DNA from: Sulfuricurvum sp. | Lineage (GTDB): Bacteria; Campylobacterota; Campylobacteria; Campylobacterales; Sulfurimonadaceae | NCBI GenBank assembly: GCA_003245815.1 | Contig: QKCD01000074.1 | Location: 1 to 33,690, forward strand | DNA length: 33,690 nucleotides | Direction: 5' to 3' | In this document: piece by piece, positions 22,853 through 30,850 of the stretch | Layout: each line of letters begins with the position of its first letter | Numbering within the stretch: the first letter of the stretch is position 1 | Position numbers and translations under genes: made by a program | Notes under the pieces: model-generated | Seen by the model: only the letters and a program-made list of their open reading frames with translations | Database searches by the model: none | What the model was told of the DNA's origin: nothing

Positions 22853-24070
22853 TTAGAGTTTTTTGAAGATGACGGCACCGTTCGTGCCGCCAAATCCGAA
22901 GGAGTTGCTCATAATGATGTTGAGTTCCGCCTTGCGTGCGCTATTGGGAACGATGTCAAGATCACAGTCGGGGTCCGGTGTGACATGGTTGATCGTCGGC
23001 GGGATGATGCCGTCGCGCATCGCCATGATACCGATGACCGCTTCGATGCCGCCGGCCGCGCCGAGGCAGTGGCCCGTCTGACCCTTGGTGGAGCTGACGA
23101 CCGGACAGTTCTCTTTGCCGCCGAAGGCTTCTTTGATTGCCGCCGTTTCGTTCTTGTCGTTGGCCGGCGTACTCGTACCGTGGGCATTGATGTAGTCCAC
23201 TTTCGGGTGGCCTGCCATGGCGAGTGCCGCTTTCATTGCACGCAGCGGTCCGCTCATGTTCGGGGAGGTGATGTGGCTTGCGTCGCCGCTTTCGCCGAAG
23301 CCGATCAGTTCGGCGTAGATCCGTGCGCCGCGGGCGACGGCACTCTCGTACTCCTCGAGGACAAGCGCCGCGGCGCCTTCGCCCATGACGAAACCGTCGC
23401 GCTCCGCGTCGAAGGGACGAGAGGAGTGTTTCGGGTCGTCGTTACGGGTGGAGAGGGCTTTCATCGAGGCGAAACCGCCGATGCCGACGCCTGTGACCGC
23501 CGATTCCGCCGCGACGACGAGCATACGGTCCGCACCGTTGCAGATGATCGTTTTGGCCGCTTCGGAAATAGAGTGCGTACCCGCCGCACAGGCCGTGACC
23601 GCAGAGAGGTTCGGCCCCTGGAGCCCGTGTTCGATGGAGACGAATCCACCGAGCATGTTAACCAGCGCCGAAGGGATGAAGAAGGGAGAAATCCGGCGCG
23701 GTCCGCGTTCGGCGAGCACGATGGAGTTTCTTTCGATAGCCGGGAGACCGCCGATGCCGGAGGCGGCGCTGATGCCGAAGCGCTCTTTGTCGATCCCTTC
23801 ACCGAAGTTGGCATCCGCCATCGCTTCCTGGGCTGCTTTCAGGCCAAGCTGGATAAAGCGGTCCGCTTTTTTTACCTCTTTGGCGTCCATCACGGTTGTC
23901 GGGTCGAAATCCTTGACCTCCCCAGCAATCGTAACGCTGAAACCTTCCGTGTCGAAAAGGGTGATCTGGTCGATCCCGCATTCACCGTTACAGATAGCTT
24001 TGAAAGAGCTCTCTTTGTCATGGCCCAATGCGTTGATCATTCCCATACCGGTTACAACAATTCGTCTCAC
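22853..24070 (-). CDS. fabF: Beta-ketoacyl-ACP synthase II
   Basis: Condenses acyl-ACP with malonyl-ACP in fatty acid elongation. 405 residues with the Cys-His-His triad Cys161 (VTACAAGTHS), His297 (NAHGTSTPAND) and His334 (KGQTGHCLGAAGG), and the ending SNSFGFGGTNGAVIFKKL. The GTG start (24068-24070) is preceded by AGGAG 5 bases away. It is the gene after acpP on the minus strand, separated by 119 bases containing two hairpins. Confidence 0.96.
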   Translation of the reverse strand: MRRIVVTGMGMINALGHDKESSFKAICNGECGIDQITLFDTEGFSVTIAGEVKDFDPTTVMDAKEVKKADRFIQLGLKAAQEAMADANFGEGIDKERFGISAASGIGGLPAIERNSIVLAERGPRRISPFFIPSALVNMLGGFVSIEHGLQGPNLSAVTACAAGTHSISEAAKTIICNGADRMLVVAAESAVTGVGIGGFASMKALSTRNDDPKHSSRPFDAERDGFVMGEGAAALVLEEYESAVARGARIYAELIGFGESGDASHITSPNMSGPLRAMKAALAMAGHPKVDYINAHGTSTPANDKNETAAIKEAFGGKENCPVVSSTKGQTGHCLGAAGGIEAVIGIMAMRDGIIPPTINHVTPDPDCDLDIVPNSARKAELNIIMSNSFGFGGTNGAVIFKKL

Positions 24071-24096
24071 ACATTCTCCTGCTTAGCAATGTTCTG

Positions 24097-24131
24097 AATG
24101 ATGCACTTTATACGCGATAAAGCAAATCATT
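24097..24131 (-). repeat. Imperfect inverted repeat in the fabF leader
   Basis: AATGAT and CTTTAT arms (6 + 6 bp, separated by a 3-base internal mismatch) fold over a 5-base loop, just upstream of the fabF ribosome-binding site. A second, stronger hairpin lies 20 bases further upstream (24152-24171). Confidence 0.4.
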
Positions 24132-24151
24132 CAAAGCACTCCGCTGCATGC

Positions 24152-24171
24152 TGCGAGGCCGAAGCCTCACA
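24152..24171 (-). terminator. UUCG-capped hairpin after acpP
   Basis: On the minus strand an 8-bp stem (TGTGAGGC/GCCTCGCA, one G-U pair) is capped by TTCG, the exceptionally stable tetraloop. It begins 18 bases after the acpP stop. No U-tract follows, so partial termination or 3'-end protection of the acpP message is more likely than full termination. Confidence 0.5.
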
Positions 24172-24189
24172 CTGCAACAAGATGGCTGG

Positions 24190-24420
24190 TTACTTGTTCG
24201 CTTCGATGTAATCGACAACGTCTTTGACAGTCTGGATTTTTTCAGCTTCGTCGTCGGGAATTTCGATATCGAATTTCTCTTCAAGAGCCATGACAAGCTC
24301 TACAACGTCAAGGCTATCAGCGCCAAGATCTTCTACGAATTTCGCATCCTCTTTGACCTCATCAGCGCTAACGCTCAACTGCTCTACTACAACCTCTTTA
24401 ATGTCATCCAAAAGTGCCAT
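24190..24420 (-). CDS. acpP: Acyl carrier protein
   Basis: 76 acidic residues; the phosphopantetheine attachment serine is Ser36 in [17 protein letters not shown]. Carries growing acyl chains for FabF, FabG and others encoded alongside. The ATG has AGGAG 6 bases upstream and a minus-strand TATAAT lies 33 bases before it. Confidence 0.98.
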   Translation of the reverse strand: MALLDDIKEVVVEQLSVSADEVKEDAKFVEDLGADSLDVVELVMALEEKFDIEIPDDEAEKIQTVKDVVDYIEANK

Positions 24421-24452
24421 TACAGCTCCTGTTACAAGAATAAAATCGGCAA

Positions 24453-24458
24453 ATTATA
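24453..24458 (-). promoter_or_regulatory. -10 box of acpP
   Basis: The minus strand reads TATAAT, preceded by TGTGA and a long T-rich run (about 24472-24480), the typical shape of strong Campylobacterota promoters that lack a -35 hexamer. Confidence 0.6.
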
Positions 24459-24515
24459 TCACACTTAGCTTAAAAAAATTGTTGCCGGGATTCTTTCAGA
24501 AGGGGGATGAAGCCC

Positions 24516-24539
24516 TAAAAACCCGCATTTCAGTGGGTT
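24516..24539 (-). terminator. Candidate intrinsic terminator after fabG
   Basis: On the minus strand, AACCC/GGGTT arms enclose a 10-base segment and are followed directly by TTTA. Further stems (a GGGTTCC/GGAACCC pair at about 24536-24570 and CCGGA/TCCGG nearby) lie between it and the fabG stop, so the 210-base fabG-acpP gap is rich in secondary structure. Confidence 0.4.
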
Positions 24540-24630
24540 CCAGGGCCTTTTGGGAACAGCTCCGGAACCCCCTCCGGCGTCCCCTGCCGAAGCGGCGTAA
24601 ACCGGTGCAAAAGGAGATGGCCCGGCGGTG

Positions 24631-25377
24631 TTACGCCATATTCATGCCGCCGTTGACTTTCAGCGTCTCGCCGGTGATGTAGCTGGATTGGTCGCTCAGC
24701 AGGAAGGCGACCGCCTCTGCGACCTCTTTCGCTTCGCCGAAACGGCCCATCGGGATCTTCGACGTAAAAGCGCTCTTGATCTCGTCGCTCAGCTCGTCCG
24801 TCATGTCCGTCGCGATGAAGCCCGGCGTGATGCTGTTGTAACGGATCCCGCTGGAAGCCGCTTCGATGGCAAAGCTCTTCGTCATCGCGATGAGTCCGCC
24901 CTTGGAGGCGGAGTAGTTCGTCTGGCCGGCGTTGCCCGTTTCCCCGACGATGGAAGCGATATTGACGACGGAACCGAACTTCTTCTTGCGCATCACCTTC
25001 ATCGCCTCGCGGCAGCCGACGAAGGCCGATGTGAGGTTTGCGTTGATGACGGAGAGGAACTCCTCCGTCTTCATCCGGAGCGCCAGCTTGTCGTTCGTGA
25101 TGCCGGCATTGTTCACCAGGTAGTCCAGCTGCCCGTCGGCCGTCACGATGTTTTTCATCGCGTCGGTGAAGGCTGCTTCGTCGCTGACGTCAAAACCGAT
25201 CACTTCGGCCTCGCCGCCCGCGGCAACGATCGCCGCCTTGACCGCTTCCGCCGCTTCCGCGCCGCTGCGGTAGTTGACCCACACCTTCAGACCGTAACCC
25301 GCCAGCACCTTCGCCACTTCGGCGCCGATGCCGCGGCTTGAACCTGTCACCAGAACATTTTTTCCGCTGAATCTCAT
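24631..25377 (-). CDS. fabG: 3-oxoacyl-ACP reductase
   Basis: NADPH-dependent reduction of beta-ketoacyl-ACP. 248-residue short-chain dehydrogenase with the cofactor motif TGSSRGIG (11-18), NNAG (89-92), and the catalytic Ser142, Tyr155 and Lys159 (YSASK). Ends in the family style YITGETLKVNGGMNMA. Upstream of acpP and fabF on the same strand, as in H. pylori. The ATG is preceded by AGGAA. A palindrome at 25411-25426 overlaps a possible -10 (TATCAT). Confidence 0.96.
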   Translation of the reverse strand: MRFSGKNVLVTGSSRGIGAEVAKVLAGYGLKVWVNYRSGAEAAEAVKAAIVAAGGEAEVIGFDVSDEAAFTDAMKNIVTADGQLDYLVNNAGITNDKLALRMKTEEFLSVINANLTSAFVGCREAMKVMRKKKFGSVVNIASIVGETGNAGQTNYSASKGGLIAMTKSFAIEAASSGIRYNSITPGFIATDMTDELSDEIKSAFTSKIPMGRFGEAKEVAEAVAFLLSDQSSYITGETLKVNGGMNMA

Positions 25378-25410
25378 ATGCGTTCCTAAAAATAAAATCG
25401 TTGCGGAATG

Positions 25411-25426
25411 ATAGCACGTCTGCTAT
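25411..25426. promoter_or_regulatory. Palindrome at the probable fabG promoter
   Basis: ATAGCA-CGTC-TGCTAT is a perfect 6-bp inverted repeat overlapping a minus-strand TATCAT (25408-25413) that sits 30 bases before the fabG ATG. It could be an operator or a small hairpin. Confidence 0.35.
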
Positions 25427-25486
25427 TAGAGCATCCTGCACTACCGGGGATGCGAAGAGGAGTCGGGAGGGGTAATAGGGCCGAAG

Positions 25487-25505
25487 CCCCCGGCATGCCC
25501 GGGGG
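25487..25505 (-). terminator. GC hairpin directly after gpmI
   Basis: Seven-bp all-GC stem CCCCCGG/CCGGGGG with a 5-base loop, touching the gpmI stop codon (25506-25508). A second TTCG-loop mini-hairpin follows (about 25478-25490, overlapping). No U-tract. Confidence 0.45.
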
Positions 25506-26981
25506 TCAGATCAGGGCGTGATCCATCTCGGAAGGGATCGGCAGATCCATCAGTTTGAGCACCGTCGGCGCGATGTTGTTCAGGCCGCCCGACTGCACCT
25601 TCGCGACCCCATCGGCCATGACGAAGCACCACACCTTGCCGACGGTGTGGTTCGTGAGGATGTTCCCGCTGGCATCGCGCATCTCTTCGCAGTTGCCGTG
25701 GTCGGAGGTCAGGACAAGCGAATAGCCGTTTTCCCGGGCCGATTCGACGATACGGCCGAGCTCATGGTCGACGGCCTCGACCGCCTTGATGCCCGCCTCG
25801 TAAACCCCCGTATGACCGACCATGTCGCCGTTGGCGAAGTTGACGACGATAAAGTCGTACGCCTCTTCCATCGCCTTGAGCACGGCGTCGCCCACTGCGG
25901 GGGCGCTCATCTCCGGCTTCATGTCGTAAGTCTTGACGTCGGGGCTCGGAATCAAGACCCGCGTCTCGTTCTCGTAGGGCTCGTCGATTCCTCCGTTGAG
26001 GAAGAAGGTGACGTGGGCGTACTTCTCCGTCTCGGCCGTATGGAGTTGGCGCAGTCCCGCCCTGCTGATCACTTCGGAGAGGGTGTTCGTCGGGCTCTCC
26101 TTGGGGAAGAGCACCGGGTAGGTGAAGCTCTTGTCATACTCGGTGATCGTCGCCATGTGCACCGGTACCTGTTCGCGTTCAAAACCGTCGAAATCGGGGC
26201 TTCCGATCGCCGCGACGATCTCCCGCATCCGGTCGCTGCGGAAGTTGAAAGTCAGCACCGCGTCGCCGCGCTGGAGCCCGTCATACCCCTCGAAGGCGGC
26301 GGGCACGATGAACTCGTCCGTCTCATCCTTGGCGTAGGAGTTTTCGATGTAGTCGCTGGGGGTGTTGTCGGTCTTCGGAAGGGCATTGACGATCGCGTCG
26401 TACCCCTTTTTCACCCGGTCCCAGCGGTTGTCGCGGTCCATTGTGTAAAAACGTCCCCCCACCGTCGCGATCCGAATGCGGAGCGAAAGATGCGCCTGCA
26501 CCTGCTGGAGGTAGAGTTTCGCCGACGTCGGCGAGACGTCCCGGCCGTCGGTGATCAGGTGCAGCATCACCTCTTTGCCCGCTTCCGCCGCGATTTCGGC
26601 GAGGCCGATCATATGGTCGATGTGCGAATGGACGCCGCCGTCGCTCATCAGGCCGATCAGGTGCAGCCGCTTGCTCGTGCTGAGCAGGTCCTTGAAAACC
26701 CGGTTCTCCCGAAGCGTGTTCTCCTGAAGCGCCAGGGAGATCTTGACCAGGTCCTGGTAGAGGATACGTCCGCTTCCGATCGTCATGTGGCCGACTTCGG
26801 AGTTCCCCATCTGGCCTTCGGGAAGTCCCACGCTCAGGCCGAAGGTGTCGATCAGCGCATGGGGCACTTCACGGAAAAGCCGATCGTAGGCCGGCTTCTT
26901 CGCATGATAGAAGGCGTTGTACTCGGTCTTTTCCGAGTATCCGATACCGTCAGTGATCACCAGAATCGTTTTTTTTGACAA
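25506..26981 (-). CDS. gpmI: 2,3-bisphosphoglycerate-independent phosphoglycerate mutase
   Basis: Interconverts 3- and 2-phosphoglycerate through a phosphoserine intermediate and two Mn ions. Motifs: VITDGIG (metal Asp11), EGQMGNSEVGHMTIG with the catalytic Ser61, LITDGRDVSP, NFANGDMVGHTG and TSDHGNCEEM (metal Asp/His). 491 residues, the usual length. The TTG at 26979-26981 gives MSKKTILVITDG and has AAAGGA 5 bases upstream; the TTG two codons earlier abuts that ribosome-binding site and is rejected. Divergent from mraY. Confidence 0.95.
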   Translation of the reverse strand: MSKKTILVITDGIGYSEKTEYNAFYHAKKPAYDRLFREVPHALIDTFGLSVGLPEGQMGNSEVGHMTIGSGRILYQDLVKISLALQENTLRENRVFKDLLSTSKRLHLIGLMSDGGVHSHIDHMIGLAEIAAEAGKEVMLHLITDGRDVSPTSAKLYLQQVQAHLSLRIRIATVGGRFYTMDRDNRWDRVKKGYDAIVNALPKTDNTPSDYIENSYAKDETDEFIVPAAFEGYDGLQRGDAVLTFNFRSDRMREIVAAIGSPDFDGFEREQVPVHMATITEYDKSFTYPVLFPKESPTNTLSEVISRAGLRQLHTAETEKYAHVTFFLNGGIDEPYENETRVLIPSPDVKTYDMKPEMSAPAVGDAVLKAMEEAYDFIVVNFANGDMVGHTGVYEAGIKAVEAVDHELGRIVESARENGYSLVLTSDHGNCEEMRDASGNILTNHTVGKVWCFVMADGVAKVQSGGLNNIAPTVLKLMDLPIPSEMDHALI

Positions 26982-27064
26982 ACGCAATCCTTTCTTTCAG
27001 CTGTTTTCGGAGCCTCCACCGACCCTTGAAAATCGGATGGTGCCTTAAACAAAATATGATAGCG

Positions 27065-27070
27065 ATTATA
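27065..27070 (-). promoter_or_regulatory. Possible -10 box of gpmI
   Basis: The minus strand reads TATAAT in the AT-rich divergent gap between gpmI and mraY; a second candidate, TATCAT, lies 10 bases closer to gpmI. The mraY promoter must lie in the same gap, but I cannot choose one. Confidence 0.35.
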
Positions 27071-27128
27071 TTAGAATGTCGCTTTTATATGAATAAACAA
27101 AATCACTTAGGCCAAGGGTGCCCCTCCG

Positions 27129-28190
27129 ATGCTCCATCTTTTTTTTGAATATTTTCACATCAATCTTTTCCAGTACATCACGGTTCGCGCCGGTTTCGCC
27201 TTTTTCATCGCCCTGCTGCTGACGCTGTGGCTGATGCCGAAATTCATCCGCTGGGCGCAGCGTTCCAGCAGCGTCCAGCCCATCAACGCGTGGGCACCAG
27301 AAGCCCACCAGGTGAAGGCAAAGACCCCAACCATGGGCGGGATCGTCTTCATCGGCGCGACCCTCCTTGCCACCGTTCTCACCGTCAAACTCGACAACTA
27401 TTACGTGATCGGCGCCCTGATGACCCTGATCCTCTTCGCCCTGATCGGCTTCAAGGACGACTGGGCGAAGATTCGCCGCCAGGAGAACCTCGCCGGCCTG
27501 AGCCCCCGTGCCAAGTTCCTGATGCAGAGCTCCAGTGCCCTGCTTGTCTCCGTCTGCCTCTACCTCTGCGGCGACTTCAACACCCAGCTCTACGTCCCCT
27601 TCCTGAAGAACCCGCTCTTCGACATGGGACCCTTCGCCATCCTCTTCTGGAGCTTCATCCTCGTGGGCGTTTCCAACGCCGTCAACCTCACCGACGGCCT
27701 TGACGGCCTGGCGACCGTTCCCTCCATCGCCGCGCTGACCTCCCTGGGGATCATCGTCTACGTTACCGGCCACGCGGTGCTGAGCAGCTACCTCCTGCTT
27801 CCGAACATCCCCATCGGCGAGGTGACTATCATTGCCAGCGCCCTGATCGGCTCCCTGGCCGGCTTTCTCTGGTTCAACTGCCATCCCGCCGAAGTCTTCA
27901 TGGGCGACAGCGGTTCTCTGACACTCGGCGCCTTCATCGGCTACATGGGGATCATCTGCAAAAGCGAGATCCTGCTGATCCTCATCGGTGCCATCTTTGT
28001 CATCGAGACCGTCTCGGTGATTCTGCAGGTCGGCAGCTACAAGCTGCGCAACAAACGGGTCTTCCTGATGGCCCCCATCCATCACCACTTCGAGATGAAA
28101 CAGTGGGCGGAGAACAAGATCATCGTCCGTTTCTGGATCATCGCCATGCTCTCGAACCTGCTCGCACTGATTACGCTGAAGATCCGCTGA
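27129..28190 (+). CDS. mraY: Phospho-N-acetylmuramoyl-pentapeptide transferase
   Basis: Integral membrane enzyme that moves phospho-MurNAc-pentapeptide from UDP to undecaprenyl phosphate, making lipid I. 353 residues with about ten helices. Signatures: [17 protein letters not shown] (metal-binding Asp pair), [21 protein letters not shown] and MAPIHHHFE. The start ATG has a weak AAGGGTG. Its TGA overlaps the murD ATG by one base (TGATG). Confidence 0.97.
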   Translation: MLHLFFEYFHINLFQYITVRAGFAFFIALLLTLWLMPKFIRWAQRSSSVQPINAWAPEAHQVKAKTPTMGGIVFIGATLLATVLTVKLDNYYVIGALMTLILFALIGFKDDWAKIRRQENLAGLSPRAKFLMQSSSALLVSVCLYLCGDFNTQLYVPFLKNPLFDMGPFAILFWSFILVGVSNAVNLTDGLDGLATVPSIAALTSLGIIVYVTGHAVLSSYLLLPNIPIGEVTIIASALIGSLAGFLWFNCHPAEVFMGDSGSLTLGAFIGYMGIICKSEILLILIGAIFVIETVSVILQVGSYKLRNKRVFLMAPIHHHFEMKQWAENKIIVRFWIIAMLSNLLALITLKIR

Positions 28191-29413
28191 TGCTGCTGCC
28201 CGAAAACCGCTACCGCGTCTCCCTCTTCGGCTACGGCATCACAACCAAAGCCCTCGCCACCGCCATCGGCCCCTGCACCATCTACGACGACAAGGTGACC
28301 AAGCCCTTCACCGACGATGCCGGGAACCGCCTCAAGCCCCCTTCAGAGTTCGACCCCCGTCACTCCGTGCTGGAGATCCCGTCGCCGGGGATGCCGCCCA
28401 AACACCCGTTGGTGAAAGCGGCACAGCACCTGCTGAGCGAATACGACTTCTTCGCCGAAACCATGCCCTATACGGTCTGGATCAGCGGCACCAACGGCAA
28501 GACGACGACGACCCAGATGGTCACCCATCTACTTGCCGACAAAGGGGCCCGCTCCGGCGGCAACATCGGCACCCCCCTGGCGGCGCTGGACCCCGAAGCT
28601 CCGGTCTGGGTGCTGGAGACGAGCTCCTTCACCCTCCACTACACCCGCCGCGCCGCCCCGAACCTCTACGCGCTGCTGCCGATCTCGCCCGATCACCTCA
28701 GCTGGCACGGCAGCATGGAGGCCTACACCGACGCGAAGCTCGACCCGATCCGCCGAATGCGCGAAGGCGAGATTGCCATCGTGCCCCGCGCATTGCTGCC
28801 GAAAATCGAGACGGCAGCCCACCTGATCGGCTACGACACCGCCAAGGACCTGGCGGAGAGCCTCGGCATCGACACCGCCCAAATCCGCTTCAAAGGCGGG
28901 TTTCTGCTCGACGCCGTCATCGCAATGGCGGTGGACGCGATCCTCTACGACCGGCGCGACTACGACCGTATCAACGCCTTTGTCCTCGATCCGCACCGCC
29001 AGGAGGAGTGCCGCGATGCCCGCGGACGCCTCTGGGTCAACGACACCAAGGCGACCAACATTGATGCCACTTTTGCGGCACTTGAAGCCTACAAGGGTCA
29101 CCGTATCCACCTGATCCTCGGCGGCGATGACAAAGGGGTCGCCCTCGAGCCCCTCTTCGAGGCACTGCAGCGCTACGACGTCGACATCTTCACGATCGGC
29201 AGCAACGAAGCGCGCCTGATCGCCTGCGCCGAGCGCTACGGCATCGCCCATACCCCCTGCAGCCAGCTCGATACCGCCGTTGCGGCGATCGCCGCCGTGC
29301 ATGCCGAGGGGGAGGTCGCCCTCCTCTCCCCGGCGGCCGCCAGCCTCGACCAGTTCACCTCCTACGCGGAGCGCGGCAATCGGTTCAAATCTCTCGTGGC
29401 AGAATTAAGCTGA
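28190..29413 (+). CDS. murD: UDP-N-acetylmuramoyl-L-alanine--D-glutamate ligase
   Basis: Adds D-glutamate to UDP-MurNAc-L-Ala in cytoplasmic peptidoglycan precursor synthesis. 407 residues, somewhat short, as in other Campylobacterota. ATP loop SGTNGKTTT (99-107), LETSSFTLHY, ISPDHLSWHGSMEAY, WVNDTKATNIDAT and the C-terminal ILGGDDKG and LLSPAAASLDQF. The start overlaps the mraY stop; an in-frame extension to 28103 runs inside mraY and is not protein-like. A -10 box for the following tRNA lies just after its stop. Confidence 0.95.
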   Translation: MLLPENRYRVSLFGYGITTKALATAIGPCTIYDDKVTKPFTDDAGNRLKPPSEFDPRHSVLEIPSPGMPPKHPLVKAAQHLLSEYDFFAETMPYTVWISGTNGKTTTTQMVTHLLADKGARSGGNIGTPLAALDPEAPVWVLETSSFTLHYTRRAAPNLYALLPISPDHLSWHGSMEAYTDAKLDPIRRMREGEIAIVPRALLPKIETAAHLIGYDTAKDLAESLGIDTAQIRFKGGFLLDAVIAMAVDAILYDRRDYDRINAFVLDPHRQEECRDARGRLWVNDTKATNIDATFAALEAYKGHRIHLILGGDDKGVALEPLFEALQRYDVDIFTIGSNEARLIACAERYGIAHTPCSQLDTAVAAIAAVHAEGEVALLSPAAASLDQFTSYAERGNRFKSLVAELS

Positions 29414-29431
29414 AATTAAAGTGGCTCCCGT

Positions 29432-29437
29432 TATAAT
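29432..29437 (+). promoter_or_regulatory. -10 box of the tRNA-Phe gene
   Basis: TATAAT, 20 bases before the tRNA 5' end and 19 bases after the murD stop. No -35 hexamer is obvious. Confidence 0.5.
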
Positions 29438-29456
29438 TTCGGCCTCTTAAGAGAAT

Positions 29457-29532
29457 GGCCAATTAGCTCAGTCGGTAGAGCAAGGGATTGAAAATCCCTG
29501 TGTCCGTGGTTCGATTCCGCGATTGGCCACCA
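29457..29532 (+). tRNA. tRNA-Phe (anticodon GAA)
   Basis: 76 bases including an encoded CCA. The acceptor arms GGCCAAT/ATTGGCC pair over 7 bp with discriminator A; the D arm contains AGCTCAGTCGGTAGAGC; the anticodon stem AGGGA/TCCCT holds the loop TTGAAAA with GAA; the T loop contains GGTTCGATTCC. All invariant positions seen are normal. Genes to its right look more accessory, but I found no copy of its 3' end further along. Confidence 0.97.
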
Positions 29533-29667
29533 CGAACCCCTTTCACCACCTTTTCCCAAAACATTTCCGGCAAACAGAATAACGCTCCAAGCAAAATATT
29601 TCATTCCTTCGTTTATTGAGACTCTGCCCTAGCAACGCGCAGTGCCAATCCATAAAAAAGCAATCCC

Positions 29668-29673
29668 TATAAT
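29668..29673 (+). promoter_or_regulatory. -10-like TATAAT abutting the EndA start codon
   Basis: TATAAT ends at the base before the annotated ATG. If it is the promoter, RNA would start near 29680, beyond this ATG and only a few bases before the next in-frame ATG (29683). No ribosome-binding site is seen. The 29533-29667 stretch holds nothing else I can name. Confidence 0.35.
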
Positions 29674-30342
29674 ATGAACCCGATGCTTCTACTGACCCTT
29701 CTCCCCGCCGTGCTGCTCTGGGGTGCCGATACCTCCTTCACCGCTTCCAAACGGCTGCTCAAAACCGTCTATGAAGAGCACCAGCGTACCTTCTACTGCG
29801 ACTGCAGCTACTCCTACGAAAACAAGGGGAACATGATCGATCGCGACAGTTGCGGCTACCTGCCCCGCAACCCGAAAACGAAAAAGGGGAAGGATAACCA
29901 GCGTGCCAGACGCGTTGAGTGGGAGCACGTCATGCCCGCCGAGAACTTCGGGCGCCACCTTCCCTGCTGGAAGGAGGGGGGACGCAAACACTGCCGCGAG
30001 GTCTCCGCAACCTTCCGGGAGATGGAGGCGGACATGATGAACCTCGTCCCCGCGATCGGAGAACTCAACGGCGACCGTTCCAACTACCGCTACAGCCCCT
30101 TTGACCCCATGCCGGAACAGTACGGCGAATGCCGCTTCCAGGTGGATTTCAAGGCACGCCGGGCGATGGTCCGGCCGGAGATCCGCGGCGACATCGCCCG
30201 TATCTGGTTCTATATGAGCGAAAAATACGGCATCCCCCTCTCGAAGCAGGAGCGCCGGACGATGGAGGCGTGGGCGAGAGAGGATCCGGAAGATATGTGG
30301 GAGCAGCGGAAAAAAGCGTTGTTGCGGTCGCACCGGCGGTAA
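29674..30342 (+). CDS. Secreted/periplasmic endonuclease I (EndA/Dns family)
   Basis: Non-specific DNA (possibly also RNA) nuclease of the His-Me finger type. A signal peptide (about 1-18, ending LLWGA) precedes the core: EWEHVMPAENFG with catalytic His85, and MMNLVPAIGELNGDRSNYRY with the metal-binding Asn region. At least six cysteines (42, 44, 60, 98, 107 and one near 153) suggest disulfide bonds outside the cytoplasm. 222 residues, normal length. A TATAAT sits directly against the first ATG (29668-29673), so translation may begin at the second Met (29683) on a nearly leaderless message. Confidence 0.9.
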   Translation: MNPMLLLTLLPAVLLWGADTSFTASKRLLKTVYEEHQRTFYCDCSYSYENKGNMIDRDSCGYLPRNPKTKKGKDNQRARRVEWEHVMPAENFGRHLPCWKEGGRKHCREVSATFREMEADMMNLVPAIGELNGDRSNYRYSPFDPMPEQYGECRFQVDFKARRAMVRPEIRGDIARIWFYMSEKYGIPLSKQERRTMEAWAREDPEDMWEQRKKALLRSHRR

Positions 30343-30350
30343 GGATGCTC

Positions 30351-30376
30351 GGCCCCTCGGAGATAATAACGGGGCC
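30351..30376. terminator. Hairpin between convergent endA-type and NTF2-like genes
   Basis: Stem GGCCCC/GGGGCC (6 bp) with a 14-base AT-rich loop in the 72-base gap between stop codons. No T-run on either strand; it could serve both transcripts. Confidence 0.4.
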
Positions 30377-30414
30377 CGCAGCAGAGAAATGAATGAAACT
30401 GTGGGAAATAGGCC

Positions 30415-30846
30415 TTAACGCCGGCGACCGGCCTTATAATCGATCTTCCATCCCCGGTCGGTCCGGGAAAAATAGAGTTTTTTCGTTTTGCCGTCCTCCT
30501 TGTAGTGGACGGTCCGACGGTCACTGCCCGTCACTTCCGTTTCCAGCCAGACAATCCGGGGATGGCGCTTTTTTTGGCGCAACGCTTCCGCGAGGATCCG
30601 TTCGACCTCCTCTAGGGCGGAAGCATCCGCTTCGCTGCGTTCAAGCAGCGCCCGGAACCCCGGCTGCCTGAACGCCACTTGCAGTCCGTAGGCCTCCAGC
30701 GTCATATGGTAAGAAGAGGGCAGCATATGCCTCTTAACGCGCTGTAGGTCCCCTGCAGCCATCGCCTCGTAGTAGCGCATGACGATTGATTCGGGGAGCA
30801 GCTCGTGCTCCGCGATCTCTTCCGGCAGGGGCGATTGTGGCTGCAT
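30415..30846 (-). CDS. Unknown protein, possible NTF2-like (cystatin-like) fold
   Basis: 143 residues. The pattern IVMRYYEAMAAGDLQRVKRHML near the start and the end TVHYKEDGKTKKLYFSRTDRGWKIDY resemble SnoaL/DUF4878-type NTF2-like proteins, which bind small molecules or form complexes; the match is by eye only. No signal peptide, so cytoplasmic as annotated. The ATG at 30846 has GGAAGG upstream and follows the DUF2202 stop by 4 bases, so the two are one operon. The function is unknown. Confidence 0.7.
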   Translation of the reverse strand: MQPQSPLPEEIAEHELLPESIVMRYYEAMAAGDLQRVKRHMLPSSYHMTLEAYGLQVAFRQPGFRALLERSEADASALEEVERILAEALRQKKRHPRIVWLETEVTGSDRRTVHYKEDGKTKKLYFSRTDRGWKIDYKAGRRR

Positions 30847-30850
30847 CGCG

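Noticed and set aside
25518-26978. 486-residue plus-strand ORF opposite gpmI
   Set aside because: Antisense shadow of a housekeeping gene with all catalytic motifs intact.
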